From positions 1 through 47,691 of IMG/VR virus record IMGVR_UViG_3300010885_034283: a stretch of 47,691 nucleotides of DNA, one strand, 5' to 3'. The DNA is from a virus. Below the pieces are notes generated by a model, which searched no databases, had not been told where the DNA came from, and saw nothing but the letters and a program-made list of their open reading frames with translations. Positions 17,160 to 25,916 of the stretch are shown one piece after another. The position numbers were made by a program, and so were the translations under genes. Positions within the stretch are counted from its first letter, which is position 1; every line of letters starts with the position of its first letter.

Positions 17160-20100
17160 ATGGCCGTTACCAGAATTAAAAATAATCAGATCACTGACAA
17201 TACCATTGAGTATCAGAAGATCAAGGACTATACCCTAGTAGGTACCAAGTTCAATCCAAATATTACGTTCAACAGTAATATCAGTATTATCGGTAACCTT
17301 AGTGTTACTGGTAACACATACACTGTTAACAGCACCAACACATTCATTAATGACCCATTGGTTATTTTCAACAATGGATACACAGGTACACCAAGTTATG
17401 ACGTGGGTATCCTGGTCAACCGTGACTTACAGGCAATTAGCCCAACCAATTACGGTAGCTTGAACTCGGCGTGGGTCTGGCGCGAAGCAGACGGCGCATT
17501 TGAAAGTATTTTAACCACAGAAACTGGTAGCACACAAGGTGCTATTAACCGCACAGCCTATGCCAACGTTGTGGTTGGTAACACAGTTATTCGTACAAGT
17601 GCAACCAACCCAAGTGTGGTTGAAGCAGTTGATACTGGTACTGGTGCATTGCAAGTCAAAGGCGGAGCAAGTTTTACACAAAACGTACAGGTTGGCGGTA
17701 CAGCCACTGTATTTGGTGCCAACACTGGACAAGTTGCCATCAGTAGCAATGTTCCAATTTTACAGATTACGCAATTAACCAGCACCCGTCCTGGATTGAT
17801 GATAACAGATACCAGCAACAACGGTGCGTTGACTTTACGTACTGGTGTGTTTGGTGCCCAATTGGCCACATATGGTGGTACCAACAACGACATTTATATA
17901 CAACCAAACAACTTGGCCAGTCTGGTTGTACATGCTAGCAATGGCGCTGTGACATCTACCATTGGCATCAACTCAACCAGTGCCAACGTTGGATCAATGA
18001 TCATTGCCGGTTCTGGTGGTATGGGTATTGGTGGTAACCTAAACATTGGTACAGCAGCCAGCTTTGAAAGTGGACAAGTTTACATTCAAAGTAGCAAAGC
18101 CAACGACGTGGTTATTGGTAAGAATCAGCTTAAATCTGGACTGAGCGCAAACGTTGTTGCTCTGGGTGCCATGCAAGGCACAACCAGCATTGGTATCAAC
18201 GCAACATTGGTTGGTGCTGCCGCAGGCCCTGCTGCCACTCCTGCCAACGCAACTTACATTGGTAAGAGTGCAGGTAACTTGGCCACAGGTTCAGACAGCA
18301 CATTTGTTGGCTACAACGCAGGTAGTCTAGTAACATCAGGACAGTACAACGTTATTGTTGGTAGCTATGACGGTAACGTGATCAACACCCTGAGCAATCA
18401 AGTGGTGATTGCTGACGGCGCAGGTGCTCCACGTATTCGTGTTGACGCAACTGGTAACGTATTTGTAGTAAGCGGAGTCAACAGCACCACAGCCAACACC
18501 GGCGCATTTACAGTGCAAGGTGGTGCAGGCATTGGTGGCAACCTAAACGTTGGTGGCGCACTGGGATTGGCAAGCAAGCGACTGGTACTTGATGCCACAC
18601 AAACAAGTATTGTGATGAGTGGCAACACAGCCACCAGCGCACTGGGCACAAACGGTGTTGTAATTGGTCAGTTAATTGGCCAGACAGGAACATTTGGTTC
18701 TAACGCAACTGTGGTTGGTTATCAAGCACTCAATACCACTGCCACAGCAGCCAGCATTACTGCATACGGTGCTCGAGCAGGTTATGCTGGCCCAGGACTA
18801 AACACAACTGTGATTGGTGCAGACGCTGGTCTAAACTTAGCAAGCACTGGTCTACAAAACCAATTCTTCGGTTACAATTCAGGTAGTTTGGTAACCAGCG
18901 GTGACTACAATGTTATCATTGGTAGCCATGACGGTAACACCATTGCCACAAGCAACAACAACATGTTGTTTGCAGACGGTCAAGGTAACCCACGTATCAC
19001 AATTGACAACACAGGCAAAACCACAATCGTTAGTACAGTTGAATCTGGATCTCCAGCAACTGGTGCATTTGTAGTTGCAGGTGGTATGGGTGTTGCGGCC
19101 AACTTGTATGTTGGCGCTAACTTGACAGTTACAGGCAACTTGACTGTGCTTGGACAAACCACAACAGTCAATGCACAAAACATCACAGTCAATGACTCAA
19201 TCATAGAATTGCATACATTTGCTAACTTGGCAGCATTGTCAACCAATGACAGTCGTGACATTGGTATTCGCAATCACTACTACATCAGCAATGATCGTCA
19301 GTCATTCTTTGGCTTCCAGAACAGCACACAGAACTTTGTGTACATTGACAATGCTACAGAAACAGGCGGCGTGGTTTCTGGCACATACGGTAACGTACAA
19401 TTTGGTAGTGCATGGTTAAGCAACACCACAGCATCTGGTTCACAAACCACTGGTGCATTGGTTGTTAAAGGTGGTATTGGCACCGGCGCATTGTCCTACT
19501 TCCATTCTAGTGTAACTGACAACAACGTAACAGCCAGCGGCGTCAATGCACAGATTGAATTAAAGCCAAGTGGTACAGGTTCGGTCAACGTATTCCCAGT
19601 AACAGTTGCTGGTAATTTGGACAACATGTTTATTGGTCAGACTACTCCTAAGAGTGGTACATTCACGGTGTTGCAGGCCACACAAACTGCATACTTGAAC
19701 CCAACTGGCACAGTACAGATCCAACCCACACAGTTATTGACTGTTAATCCAGGCGGGTCCACCAGCACTGTTGACAACGTGTATATTGGTAACACCACAC
19801 CACGTCAAGCCAGCTTCACTGCTGCGACTGTTGGACAAGACCTAAAGCTGAGTGCATTCTTGGCCAACAGTGCATTGTTTATCAGCCCAAGCGGTAACGT
19901 CACAGTTGATCAAAAGAACGAAGCCTACAACTTCCAGCGCACAACCAGCAATACGTTTGCTACTGTTGCATTGAGCCTAGGACACTCTTCACAAAACAAC
20001 TTGTTGCGTCAAGGCACAGACACACTGAACATTCGCTACCAAGGTGACAGCTACTTAGAAAATTCTTCTATCAGCGCCAACGTTCTTGGACAAGCACAGG

Positions 20101-21455
20101 GATGGACCGTAAGTACTAGCCGTGGCACAGCAAGCGCACCGGATGTTACACAAGACGGTGACTTCAACGGTATCTATGGTGCGTATGCCTGGACAGGTGG
20201 CACACCAAACTATGCTGAGATTGGTGCATGGCGTTATGTCAACCAAGGTACTACAGCAGCCGCAAGTGGTATTGGTGGACAAGCTCAGCTTTGGACCAAG
20301 AAGGACAACGGTGCAAGCACTCTAGCACTTCGTGTTGATGCTAATCAAATTTCAGAATTCTACGGTCAAGTGCGTGTGGCCAATTCCACAGTCAGCACTA
20401 ACACCACAACAGGTGCATTGTACGTAAACGGTGGTATCAGCACCAGTGGCAACTTAAATGTTGGCCTGGGCATGAGAGTCAACGACTTGCAATCAGCAGG
20501 CAAAGACTTTTATGTACGTGGCGGAAATGATGCTACATTGATTTGGGGCTTTACTGGCGCTGCCTACAACCAAGTGTTGGTTGGTAACAGTGCTGTTCAA
20601 GCCAACTTGGTACAAGGTTCTAAACTACAAATCAACTCAACAGACTCTATGCTGTTGCCAATAGGTACCACAGGACAGCGTCCAGGATTGGTTGGTTTCA
20701 GTGACGTGGCAGGTATGATCCGCTACAACACTATCAGCAACGACATTGAATACTACAACGGCACCAGCTGGATTGCTGGACAAGGTTCAAGTATCACAGT
20801 TGTAACTGATCAACAGTTCAACGGCGATGGGGCAACTACTGTTTACACACTCAGCAGAGAAAGCACAACCAACTCCACGGTGGTAACACTGAACGGTGTG
20901 GTTCAAACTCCAACCTTGGCTTACTCTGTATCTGTTGTTGATAACGTGACATTGACATTCACAGAAGCTCCGGCAGTGGACGATGTGATTGACATTCGTA
21001 CATTTGCCACAACATCAAGCATTTCTGGATTGTCAAGTCAAAACGGTTATGTTGAAGTGGTTGCAAGTAACGGTGGAGTTCAAATTACAGGTTCCACAGT
21101 GTCTGCAGGACAGTACAAGGTACTGATTGGAACAGATGGTTCATGGAACGCAACACCAAGCCCTGTATCAGTCAGCACCAGTGCAGTGGCTATTGACACA
21201 TTTGACAAGGCAGTTTATCGCTCTGCCAAATACATAATTCAAGTTACAAATGGCAGCACATACGAAACCAGTGAGGTACTGGTTGTACACGACGGCACAA
21301 CTGCATACCGCACACAATACGGATTGATCAGCACCAGTGGCACAGCACTGGGCACAGTGACAGCATTGGTTGTTGGCGCAAATATTGAAGTACGTTACAC
21401 AGGTACAGCGTCGGGCAACACTGTGAAAGTGATTGCTGAGCGATTGGCTGTTTAA
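17160..21455 (+). CDS. Long tail fibre/adhesin with YadA-like head repeats
   Basis: A 1431-residue fibre, the largest gene here. Five copies of a TGAxxVxGGxxxxxNxxVG motif occur near residues 160, 446, 633, 763 and 1082 and mark module borders. Two copies of a YadA-like (trimeric adhesin head) region lie near 335-430 and 500-620, recognisable by ATYIGKSAG, TFVGYNAGSLVTSG and YNVIVGS-type repeats. Residues ~653-760 match a module in the fibre at 25917. NGDGATTVYTLSRES near 1217 and YRSAKYIIQVTNG near 1352 are C-terminal modules shared with 13733 and 14191. A trimeric receptor-binding fibre is the likely role. The modular design suggests exchange by recombination. Confidence 0.82.
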   Translation: MAVTRIKNNQITDNTIEYQKIKDYTLVGTKFNPNITFNSNISIIGNLSVTGNTYTVNSTNTFINDPLVIFNNGYTGTPSYDVGILVNRDLQAISPTNYGSLNSAWVWREADGAFESILTTETGSTQGAINRTAYANVVVGNTVIRTSATNPSVVEAVDTGTGALQVKGGASFTQNVQVGGTATVFGANTGQVAISSNVPILQITQLTSTRPGLMITDTSNNGALTLRTGVFGAQLATYGGTNNDIYIQPNNLASLVVHASNGAVTSTIGINSTSANVGSMIIAGSGGMGIGGNLNIGTAASFESGQVYIQSSKANDVVIGKNQLKSGLSANVVALGAMQGTTSIGINATLVGAAAGPAATPANATYIGKSAGNLATGSDSTFVGYNAGSLVTSGQYNVIVGSYDGNVINTLSNQVVIADGAGAPRIRVDATGNVFVVSGVNSTTANTGAFTVQGGAGIGGNLNVGGALGLASKRLVLDATQTSIVMSGNTATSALGTNGVVIGQLIGQTGTFGSNATVVGYQALNTTATAASITAYGARAGYAGPGLNTTVIGADAGLNLASTGLQNQFFGYNSGSLVTSGDYNVIIGSHDGNTIATSNNNMLFADGQGNPRITIDNTGKTTIVSTVESGSPATGAFVVAGGMGVAANLYVGANLTVTGNLTVLGQTTTVNAQNITVNDSIIELHTFANLAALSTNDSRDIGIRNHYYISNDRQSFFGFQNSTQNFVYIDNATETGGVVSGTYGNVQFGSAWLSNTTASGSQTTGALVVKGGIGTGALSYFHSSVTDNNVTASGVNAQIELKPSGTGSVNVFPVTVAGNLDNMFIGQTTPKSGTFTVLQATQTAYLNPTGTVQIQPTQLLTVNPGGSTSTVDNVYIGNTTPRQASFTAATVGQDLKLSAFLANSALFISPSGNVTVDQKNEAYNFQRTTSNTFATVALSLGHSSQNNLLRQGTDTLNIRYQGDSYLENSSISANVLGQAQGWTVSTSRGTASAPDVTQDGDFNGIYGAYAWTGGTPNYAEIGAWRYVNQGTTAAASGIGGQAQLWTKKDNGASTLALRVDANQISEFYGQVRVANSTVSTNTTTGALYVNGGISTSGNLNVGLGMRVNDLQSAGKDFYVRGGNDATLIWGFTGAAYNQVLVGNSAVQANLVQGSKLQINSTDSMLLPIGTTGQRPGLVGFSDVAGMIRYNTISNDIEYYNGTSWIAGQGSSITVVTDQQFNGDGATTVYTLSRESTTNSTVVTLNGVVQTPTLAYSVSVVDNVTLTFTEAPAVDDVIDIRTFATTSSISGLSSQNGYVEVVASNGGVQITGSTVSAGQYKVLIGTDGSWNATPSPVSVSTSAVAIDTFDKAVYRSAKYIIQVTNGSTYETSEVLVVHDGTTAYRTQYGLISTSGTALGTVTALVVGANIEVRYTGTASGNTVKVIAERLAV

Positions 21456-21458
21456 TTG

Positions 21459-21466
21459 AATAAATA
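21459..21466 (+). promoter_or_regulatory. Late promoter box AATAAATA
   Basis: Seven of eight matches to TATAAATA, 20 bases before the ATG at 21487. Confidence 0.65.
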
Positions 21467-21486
21467 ACAAATAATGGAACACAAAT

Positions 21487-21789
21487 ATGGCAAATAGCAA
21501 TTTTGTAATTGACCAAGGACTCACAGTAGGTGCATTGAGCGTTACTGCAACAGCAGGCGACTTGACAACAACGGGCAACGTGACCATGGGCTCGATCAAG
21601 ATGTTTGCAGGAAACGGAGACATCATCACCACTGGAAACGTAAGTTTTGGTAGTTCTGCCGTTGGATATGATAACATGACAGTTGGGGGCAATATCACGC
21701 TGTCCCAAACAGCAACACTAAGCACTGCGGCAGACACAGTACAACCAAAACAGTACATAGATGTTATGACTGTGGTGTTTGGTTCATAA
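21487..21789 (+). CDS. Small fibre-type protein
   Basis: A 100-residue protein made almost only of the short beta-repeat seen in the larger fibres: GALSVTATAGDLTTTGNVTMG, SIKMFAGNGDIITTGNVSFG and VGGNITLSQTATLS. The C terminus QPKQYIDVMTVVFGS resembles a reduced form of the A-TK-YVDS type fibre motif. It may be a short fibre or chaperone-like cap, or a remnant left by recombination between fibre genes. The intact start, late-type box and clean stop argue that it is expressed. Confidence 0.65.
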   Translation: MANSNFVIDQGLTVGALSVTATAGDLTTTGNVTMGSIKMFAGNGDIITTGNVSFGSSAVGYDNMTVGGNITLSQTATLSTAADTVQPKQYIDVMTVVFGS

Positions 21790-21792
21790 ATA
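21785..21792 (+). promoter_or_regulatory. Late promoter box CATAAATA
   Basis: Seven of eight matches to TATAAATA, overlapping the stop of the 100-residue gene and 29 bases before the ATG at 21822. Confidence 0.68.
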
Positions 21793-21821
21793 AAGATATT
21801 AAAGGATAAAGGTAGACCGAC

Positions 21822-24800
21822 ATGGCCAGAAAAAAAATACAATATTACGTTTTTACACCAGGTGTAGGCGGTGCAGGAACGATCAAATTCCAGGATCCAT
21901 ATGCGTTGCATGACATCCTAATGATCACCAACGTGACTCGTAACACAGTCATTTACAACTTTGGGGATCCAAATCGCGGTGGAACCATTGCATACAACGC
22001 AAATGATACCACTACATTTCCAGGTGCTCAACAAGGTGTTACTACCCTAACTTTAACATACAACACAAACTCTCCTGTTGCCATGTCATCGGGTGATGTG
22101 TTGCAAATCTTTGTTGAAAGCGCAGAACAAAGAATCCGCACTCATGATTTTGGTATTGATGCAGTTGAGCGTCAACGGGTGGGTATTCCACGTAGCTTGA
22201 TTGACGCTGACTTTGAGTATGGTCTACAATCAACCAAGTGGGCATCTGTTAGTGCGTACCGTAATATTCCTACCTTTTATGAAATTCCTGGTACGCCAAT
22301 TACTGCCAACTTGTTTGGTTACAGCACAATTTTAACAAGTGGCGCCAACACTACCACATCTGGTGGTAACATCCATCCAGGCACTGTTACAACTGCCAGT
22401 ACCATTGTCACAATCAACGCAGCCAATCAAGGTACAGACTACTTGATTTCTGGCCCAGCTGGTTTGAGCGGTGGTGCTGGTACTACCTATGCCTATGTTG
22501 GACCTCGACACCACCTCAATGACTACAAGATGATTGTGGCACAAGGACTATCAGGCGATGCATTGTGTCCACAGTCTGGTACACCAAACGTACAAGTTGG
22601 TGGAACATCATATATCACACTGCCAACGCCAATCACACAGGCCAACGGTGGACAGTACCAGCGTAGTTTTACTGTGGCAAATGCCACTGGCTTCTTTGCA
22701 GGCGACATTATTGCAGTTGCTGGTCTTCCGGACGGTGTTGGCTTTGCAGCCGTTGCCACTGCGGTAACCGGTGCACTTGATAACTTCTTGACTGCCAACG
22801 CAGTTATCACAGCCAACTCAGTTGTTGCAGTTGAAACACTAGGAACACAAGCAGGTGTAGCTGGTTACAACTGGGAACTCATGAGTGTTCACACATCATC
22901 TGCTGGTGTTCATGGCGTGACTCGTCGCTTGTGGGGTACCAACGCAGGTAATGCTCACATTGCCATTGGCGCCAAGATCATGTATCTAAGTGGTAACGTT
23001 ACAACCAACTTTGCCAACTCAGCAATTGAAATCATGCGTGTGGACTCTGTTGAAGCAGCCACCGGCACATTGAACGTCACACGTGGCTGGTTCAATACCA
23101 ACGCCAACGTGCAGTTCAACACCAACAGTATTGTTTCTGTTGTGAACATGCGTGGTAACGTGAGTGCCAACGTTGAAATTGTCAAAATGACACAGACATC
23201 ACAGATCAACAACGTTCCAACACCACAGACCATTGCAAGACAATTTACCAGCCCATTGGGTCGTGCGTTTGGTACCAGCCCAATCTCCAGTGCACCATCT
23301 GGTAGTCACTTTATCACACTAACTGGTGCAGCCGTGGTTGGTAACGTAACCAACCCAGCAGTGCTGATCAATGCCAACGCTCACGGCGTGGTACGTGGCA
23401 CAGTGTCCAACGCCAATGCTTATGTGAGCACAATTGGCTTGAACTCAGCCAACATTGAAGGCGTGTACAAAAACCGTCTTGAAGATATCAACTACATGGG
23501 TTACTATCCAAAAGTCAACCCCAACTTGCCAATTGGATATCAGCTGAACTTCAATGACCAAACAGCTGAAATCCGCCGTGGTGGTATTTACACCGGTGGT
23601 AACATTCGTTTCAAATCAATCACATCCAACGCTGGTACTCCAAGTTTACTCACTGTGAGCACCATCAACCCACACGGCTTGTTGCCAGGTGTTGCGCTTG
23701 AAACAGCACTGATTGGTGGTACCAACGCCGACACACACGGTTCAGGTATTTTTATTGTTGAGTCAGTTCCAACCACAACCACCTTTACCTTCAAGGGCAA
23801 AGACGGTGCGTCAGTACCTAACTCGATTACCAATGCTAACATCACAGTGTTTAGTTCTAGTTTGGTACGTCACCGTCCGTTTGATGGTGGTACAAACATT
23901 GGTACCAACATTCCAGCACACGGTTACGAAACAGCACGTCAGACCAAGAAATATTTCCGCTATCAATCTGGTAAAGGCATGATGTTCACAACAGGTACAC
24001 AGTTTAACCCTGTGTTTACCATTGCCAACATTAGCGCAACTGGTACCGCAGTTGGTCAAACTATTTTCATTACCACTGATGGTGAGCACGGTGTGCAAGC
24101 AGGTGCCAACATAAGTTTGTACAACCTGGGCACCACAGGATACAACAGCTTCTATCGTGTGGCTGGCGTAACAAGTCCTGTAACATTCACAGTGAACGTG
24201 ACTGCCACACTGGGTAGCACACAACCAGTATTCCTGGGCAACACAGGCGCAACAACACCTCCACGTGTGGTTGTGCGTAACTGGCACGGTGCTAGAATTC
24301 GTAACGGTATGTTTGACGCAGGTAACGGTGTGTTCTGGGAGTTTGATGGACAGTACTTGTGGGCTGTGAAACGTAGTGTTACCAACAACATTGCAGGTCG
24401 TGTGAACATTGCTCGTGACGACAACAGAGTCACAGGTGACAGTAATACTCGATTTAGAGATCAGTTAAAGCCAGGCGATGACATCTATGTCAAAGGTATG
24501 GTTTATTCTGTGATCAACGTGCAGGATCAAAACACATTCTTCTGCACACCGGCATTCAAAGGCACTATCAACGCTCAAGATGCCGCAATCAGCGTGATCC
24601 GTGAAACACGCACACGCCAGGCCTTCTTCAACCAGGACCGCATGGACGGTACAGGACCATCAGGATACATTGTGGATCTGACCAAAATGCAGATGGTTGC
24701 CATCCAGTACACCTGGTACGGCGCAGGCTTTGTTGACTGGGGCATGAGAGCCACAGACGGTAAATTGATCTGGGCTCACCGCTTGAAAAACAACAACGTG

Positions 24801-25826
24801 AACGACGAAGGCTACATGCGTTCTGGTAACTTGCCAGCTCGTTATCAAGCTACCAACCGTGGTGCAGTTGGTCAATTGAAGACTGTGATCCCTAACGGTA
24901 CAGACACTGAAATTCAGTTGTACAGTGTGGATGACTTCCCAGGATCAACTGATGCCAACGCCAGCTATCCTGGCTATGTGCTAGTTGACAATGAATTGAT
25001 CAGCTTTACAGGTATCAACACATCCACTGGTAACCTAACAGGTTGCGTTCGTGGTGCAACATACCGTCCTTGGATCTTGGGTGCCAACCGCGCACTCACA
25101 GCAGGCTCAGCCACAACACACGCAGTGAACGCAAGTGTTATTTTGTACAGTGTGACATCCGCACCAGACTTGAACCACTGGGGTTCGGCTGTTATTCTAG
25201 ACGGTGACTTTGACGTTGATCGTACATACCAGTTCAACTACCAGGTTGTTAACCAACAGATTGCTCAAGGTGATCCGTTCACACTGTTCTTGATGCGTCT
25301 AGCACCAAGTATTACATCGGGTCTAACAGGTGACCTGGGTGTGAAGGACATTATTAACCGCGCTCAGTTGCTGTTGCAGAACTGTTATATTTCTCTAAGC
25401 GGTCAATTCATGCGTTGCTTGTTGCAAGGCATTGTGAACCCAGAGAACATTCGTTCAGCCAACTGGGGACGTTTGAATCAGCCAACAACATTTAACCAGC
25501 CAAGCTTCACACAGTTTGTGGCCAACACTGGTTATGGTACTGTTAACCAAAACATTATCTTTGGTAACGTGCGTTCTGCACAAGGTGTTGCAGATCGTAT
25601 CACACCGTTTGCAACAGGTGGTGAACAGTTGTTCAGTATTCCAATTGCTGGTGTGAGTGCTGGTTTTGTTGACTTGTCAAAAGTTAAGGAAATTGGTGGT
25701 GCGATTCTTCCAGGCTATGGAACATTCCCGAATGGTCCAGAAGTTGTTGCGTTTAACATTGTGCCAATTGGTACATTTAACTCGCAGGTGGACTTGCAAG
25801 TAACGTTCCTAGAATCTCAGGCTTAA
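21822..25826 (+). CDS. Large virion structural protein
   Basis: A 1334-residue protein. The N terminus (ARKKIQYYVFTPGVGGAGTI, then NVTRNTVIYNFGDP) recalls a large structural protein conserved in T4-like phages of marine bacteria, and the C terminus ends in a beta domain (VVAFNIVPIGTFNSQVDLQVTF). The middle has many Gly/Asn/Thr-rich beta-strands. Near residues 1025-1080 is a module with YVLVDNELISFTGI and a following GCVRGA, also common in phage structural proteins. Unlike the fibres, it lacks the TGAxxVxGG repeat. It may be a whisker, a baseplate-peripheral protein or a large head/tail appendage. It is followed by a strong terminator. Confidence 0.75.
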   Translation: MARKKIQYYVFTPGVGGAGTIKFQDPYALHDILMITNVTRNTVIYNFGDPNRGGTIAYNANDTTTFPGAQQGVTTLTLTYNTNSPVAMSSGDVLQIFVESAEQRIRTHDFGIDAVERQRVGIPRSLIDADFEYGLQSTKWASVSAYRNIPTFYEIPGTPITANLFGYSTILTSGANTTTSGGNIHPGTVTTASTIVTINAANQGTDYLISGPAGLSGGAGTTYAYVGPRHHLNDYKMIVAQGLSGDALCPQSGTPNVQVGGTSYITLPTPITQANGGQYQRSFTVANATGFFAGDIIAVAGLPDGVGFAAVATAVTGALDNFLTANAVITANSVVAVETLGTQAGVAGYNWELMSVHTSSAGVHGVTRRLWGTNAGNAHIAIGAKIMYLSGNVTTNFANSAIEIMRVDSVEAATGTLNVTRGWFNTNANVQFNTNSIVSVVNMRGNVSANVEIVKMTQTSQINNVPTPQTIARQFTSPLGRAFGTSPISSAPSGSHFITLTGAAVVGNVTNPAVLINANAHGVVRGTVSNANAYVSTIGLNSANIEGVYKNRLEDINYMGYYPKVNPNLPIGYQLNFNDQTAEIRRGGIYTGGNIRFKSITSNAGTPSLLTVSTINPHGLLPGVALETALIGGTNADTHGSGIFIVESVPTTTTFTFKGKDGASVPNSITNANITVFSSSLVRHRPFDGGTNIGTNIPAHGYETARQTKKYFRYQSGKGMMFTTGTQFNPVFTIANISATGTAVGQTIFITTDGEHGVQAGANISLYNLGTTGYNSFYRVAGVTSPVTFTVNVTATLGSTQPVFLGNTGATTPPRVVVRNWHGARIRNGMFDAGNGVFWEFDGQYLWAVKRSVTNNIAGRVNIARDDNRVTGDSNTRFRDQLKPGDDIYVKGMVYSVINVQDQNTFFCTPAFKGTINAQDAAISVIRETRTRQAFFNQDRMDGTGPSGYIVDLTKMQMVAIQYTWYGAGFVDWGMRATDGKLIWAHRLKNNNVNDEGYMRSGNLPARYQATNRGAVGQLKTVIPNGTDTEIQLYSVDDFPGSTDANASYPGYVLVDNELISFTGINTSTGNLTGCVRGATYRPWILGANRALTAGSATTHAVNASVILYSVTSAPDLNHWGSAVILDGDFDVDRTYQFNYQVVNQQIAQGDPFTLFLMRLAPSITSGLTGDLGVKDIINRAQLLLQNCYISLSGQFMRCLLQGIVNPENIRSANWGRLNQPTTFNQPSFTQFVANTGYGTVNQNIIFGNVRSAQGVADRITPFATGGEQLFSIPIAGVSAGFVDLSKVKEIGGAILPGYGTFPNGPEVVAFNIVPIGTFNSQVDLQVTFLESQA

Positions 25827-25845
25827 TCCGGCCACAGAGACCACG

Positions 25846-25870
25846 AAAAAGCACCTTCGGGTGCTTTTTT
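25846..25870 (+). terminator. Intrinsic terminator with TTCG loop
   Basis: Stem AAAAAGCACC/GGTGCTTTTT with a TTCG tetraloop and a T run, 20 bases after the 1334-residue gene. The stem is the same as at 10931-10955. Confidence 0.9.
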
Positions 25871-25887
25871 GCTATGTGCTTCTGGCC

Positions 25888-25895
25888 CATAAATA
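25888..25895 (+). promoter_or_regulatory. Late promoter box CATAAATA
   Basis: Seven of eight matches to TATAAATA, just after a terminator and 21 bases before the ATG at 25917. Confidence 0.7.
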
Positions 25896-25916
25896 CATTA
25901 AACTTTGGAATAGACA

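Noticed and set aside
21168-21911. Long minus-strand frame of 247 codons
   Set aside because: It is antisense to the end of the 1431-residue fibre, the 100-residue gene and the start of the 1334-residue gene; the Cys/Val-rich translation is typical of a shadow frame.
23811-24287. Minus-strand frame of 158 codons rich in Cys and His
   Set aside because: It is antisense to the 1334-residue structural gene, without promoter or ribosome site.
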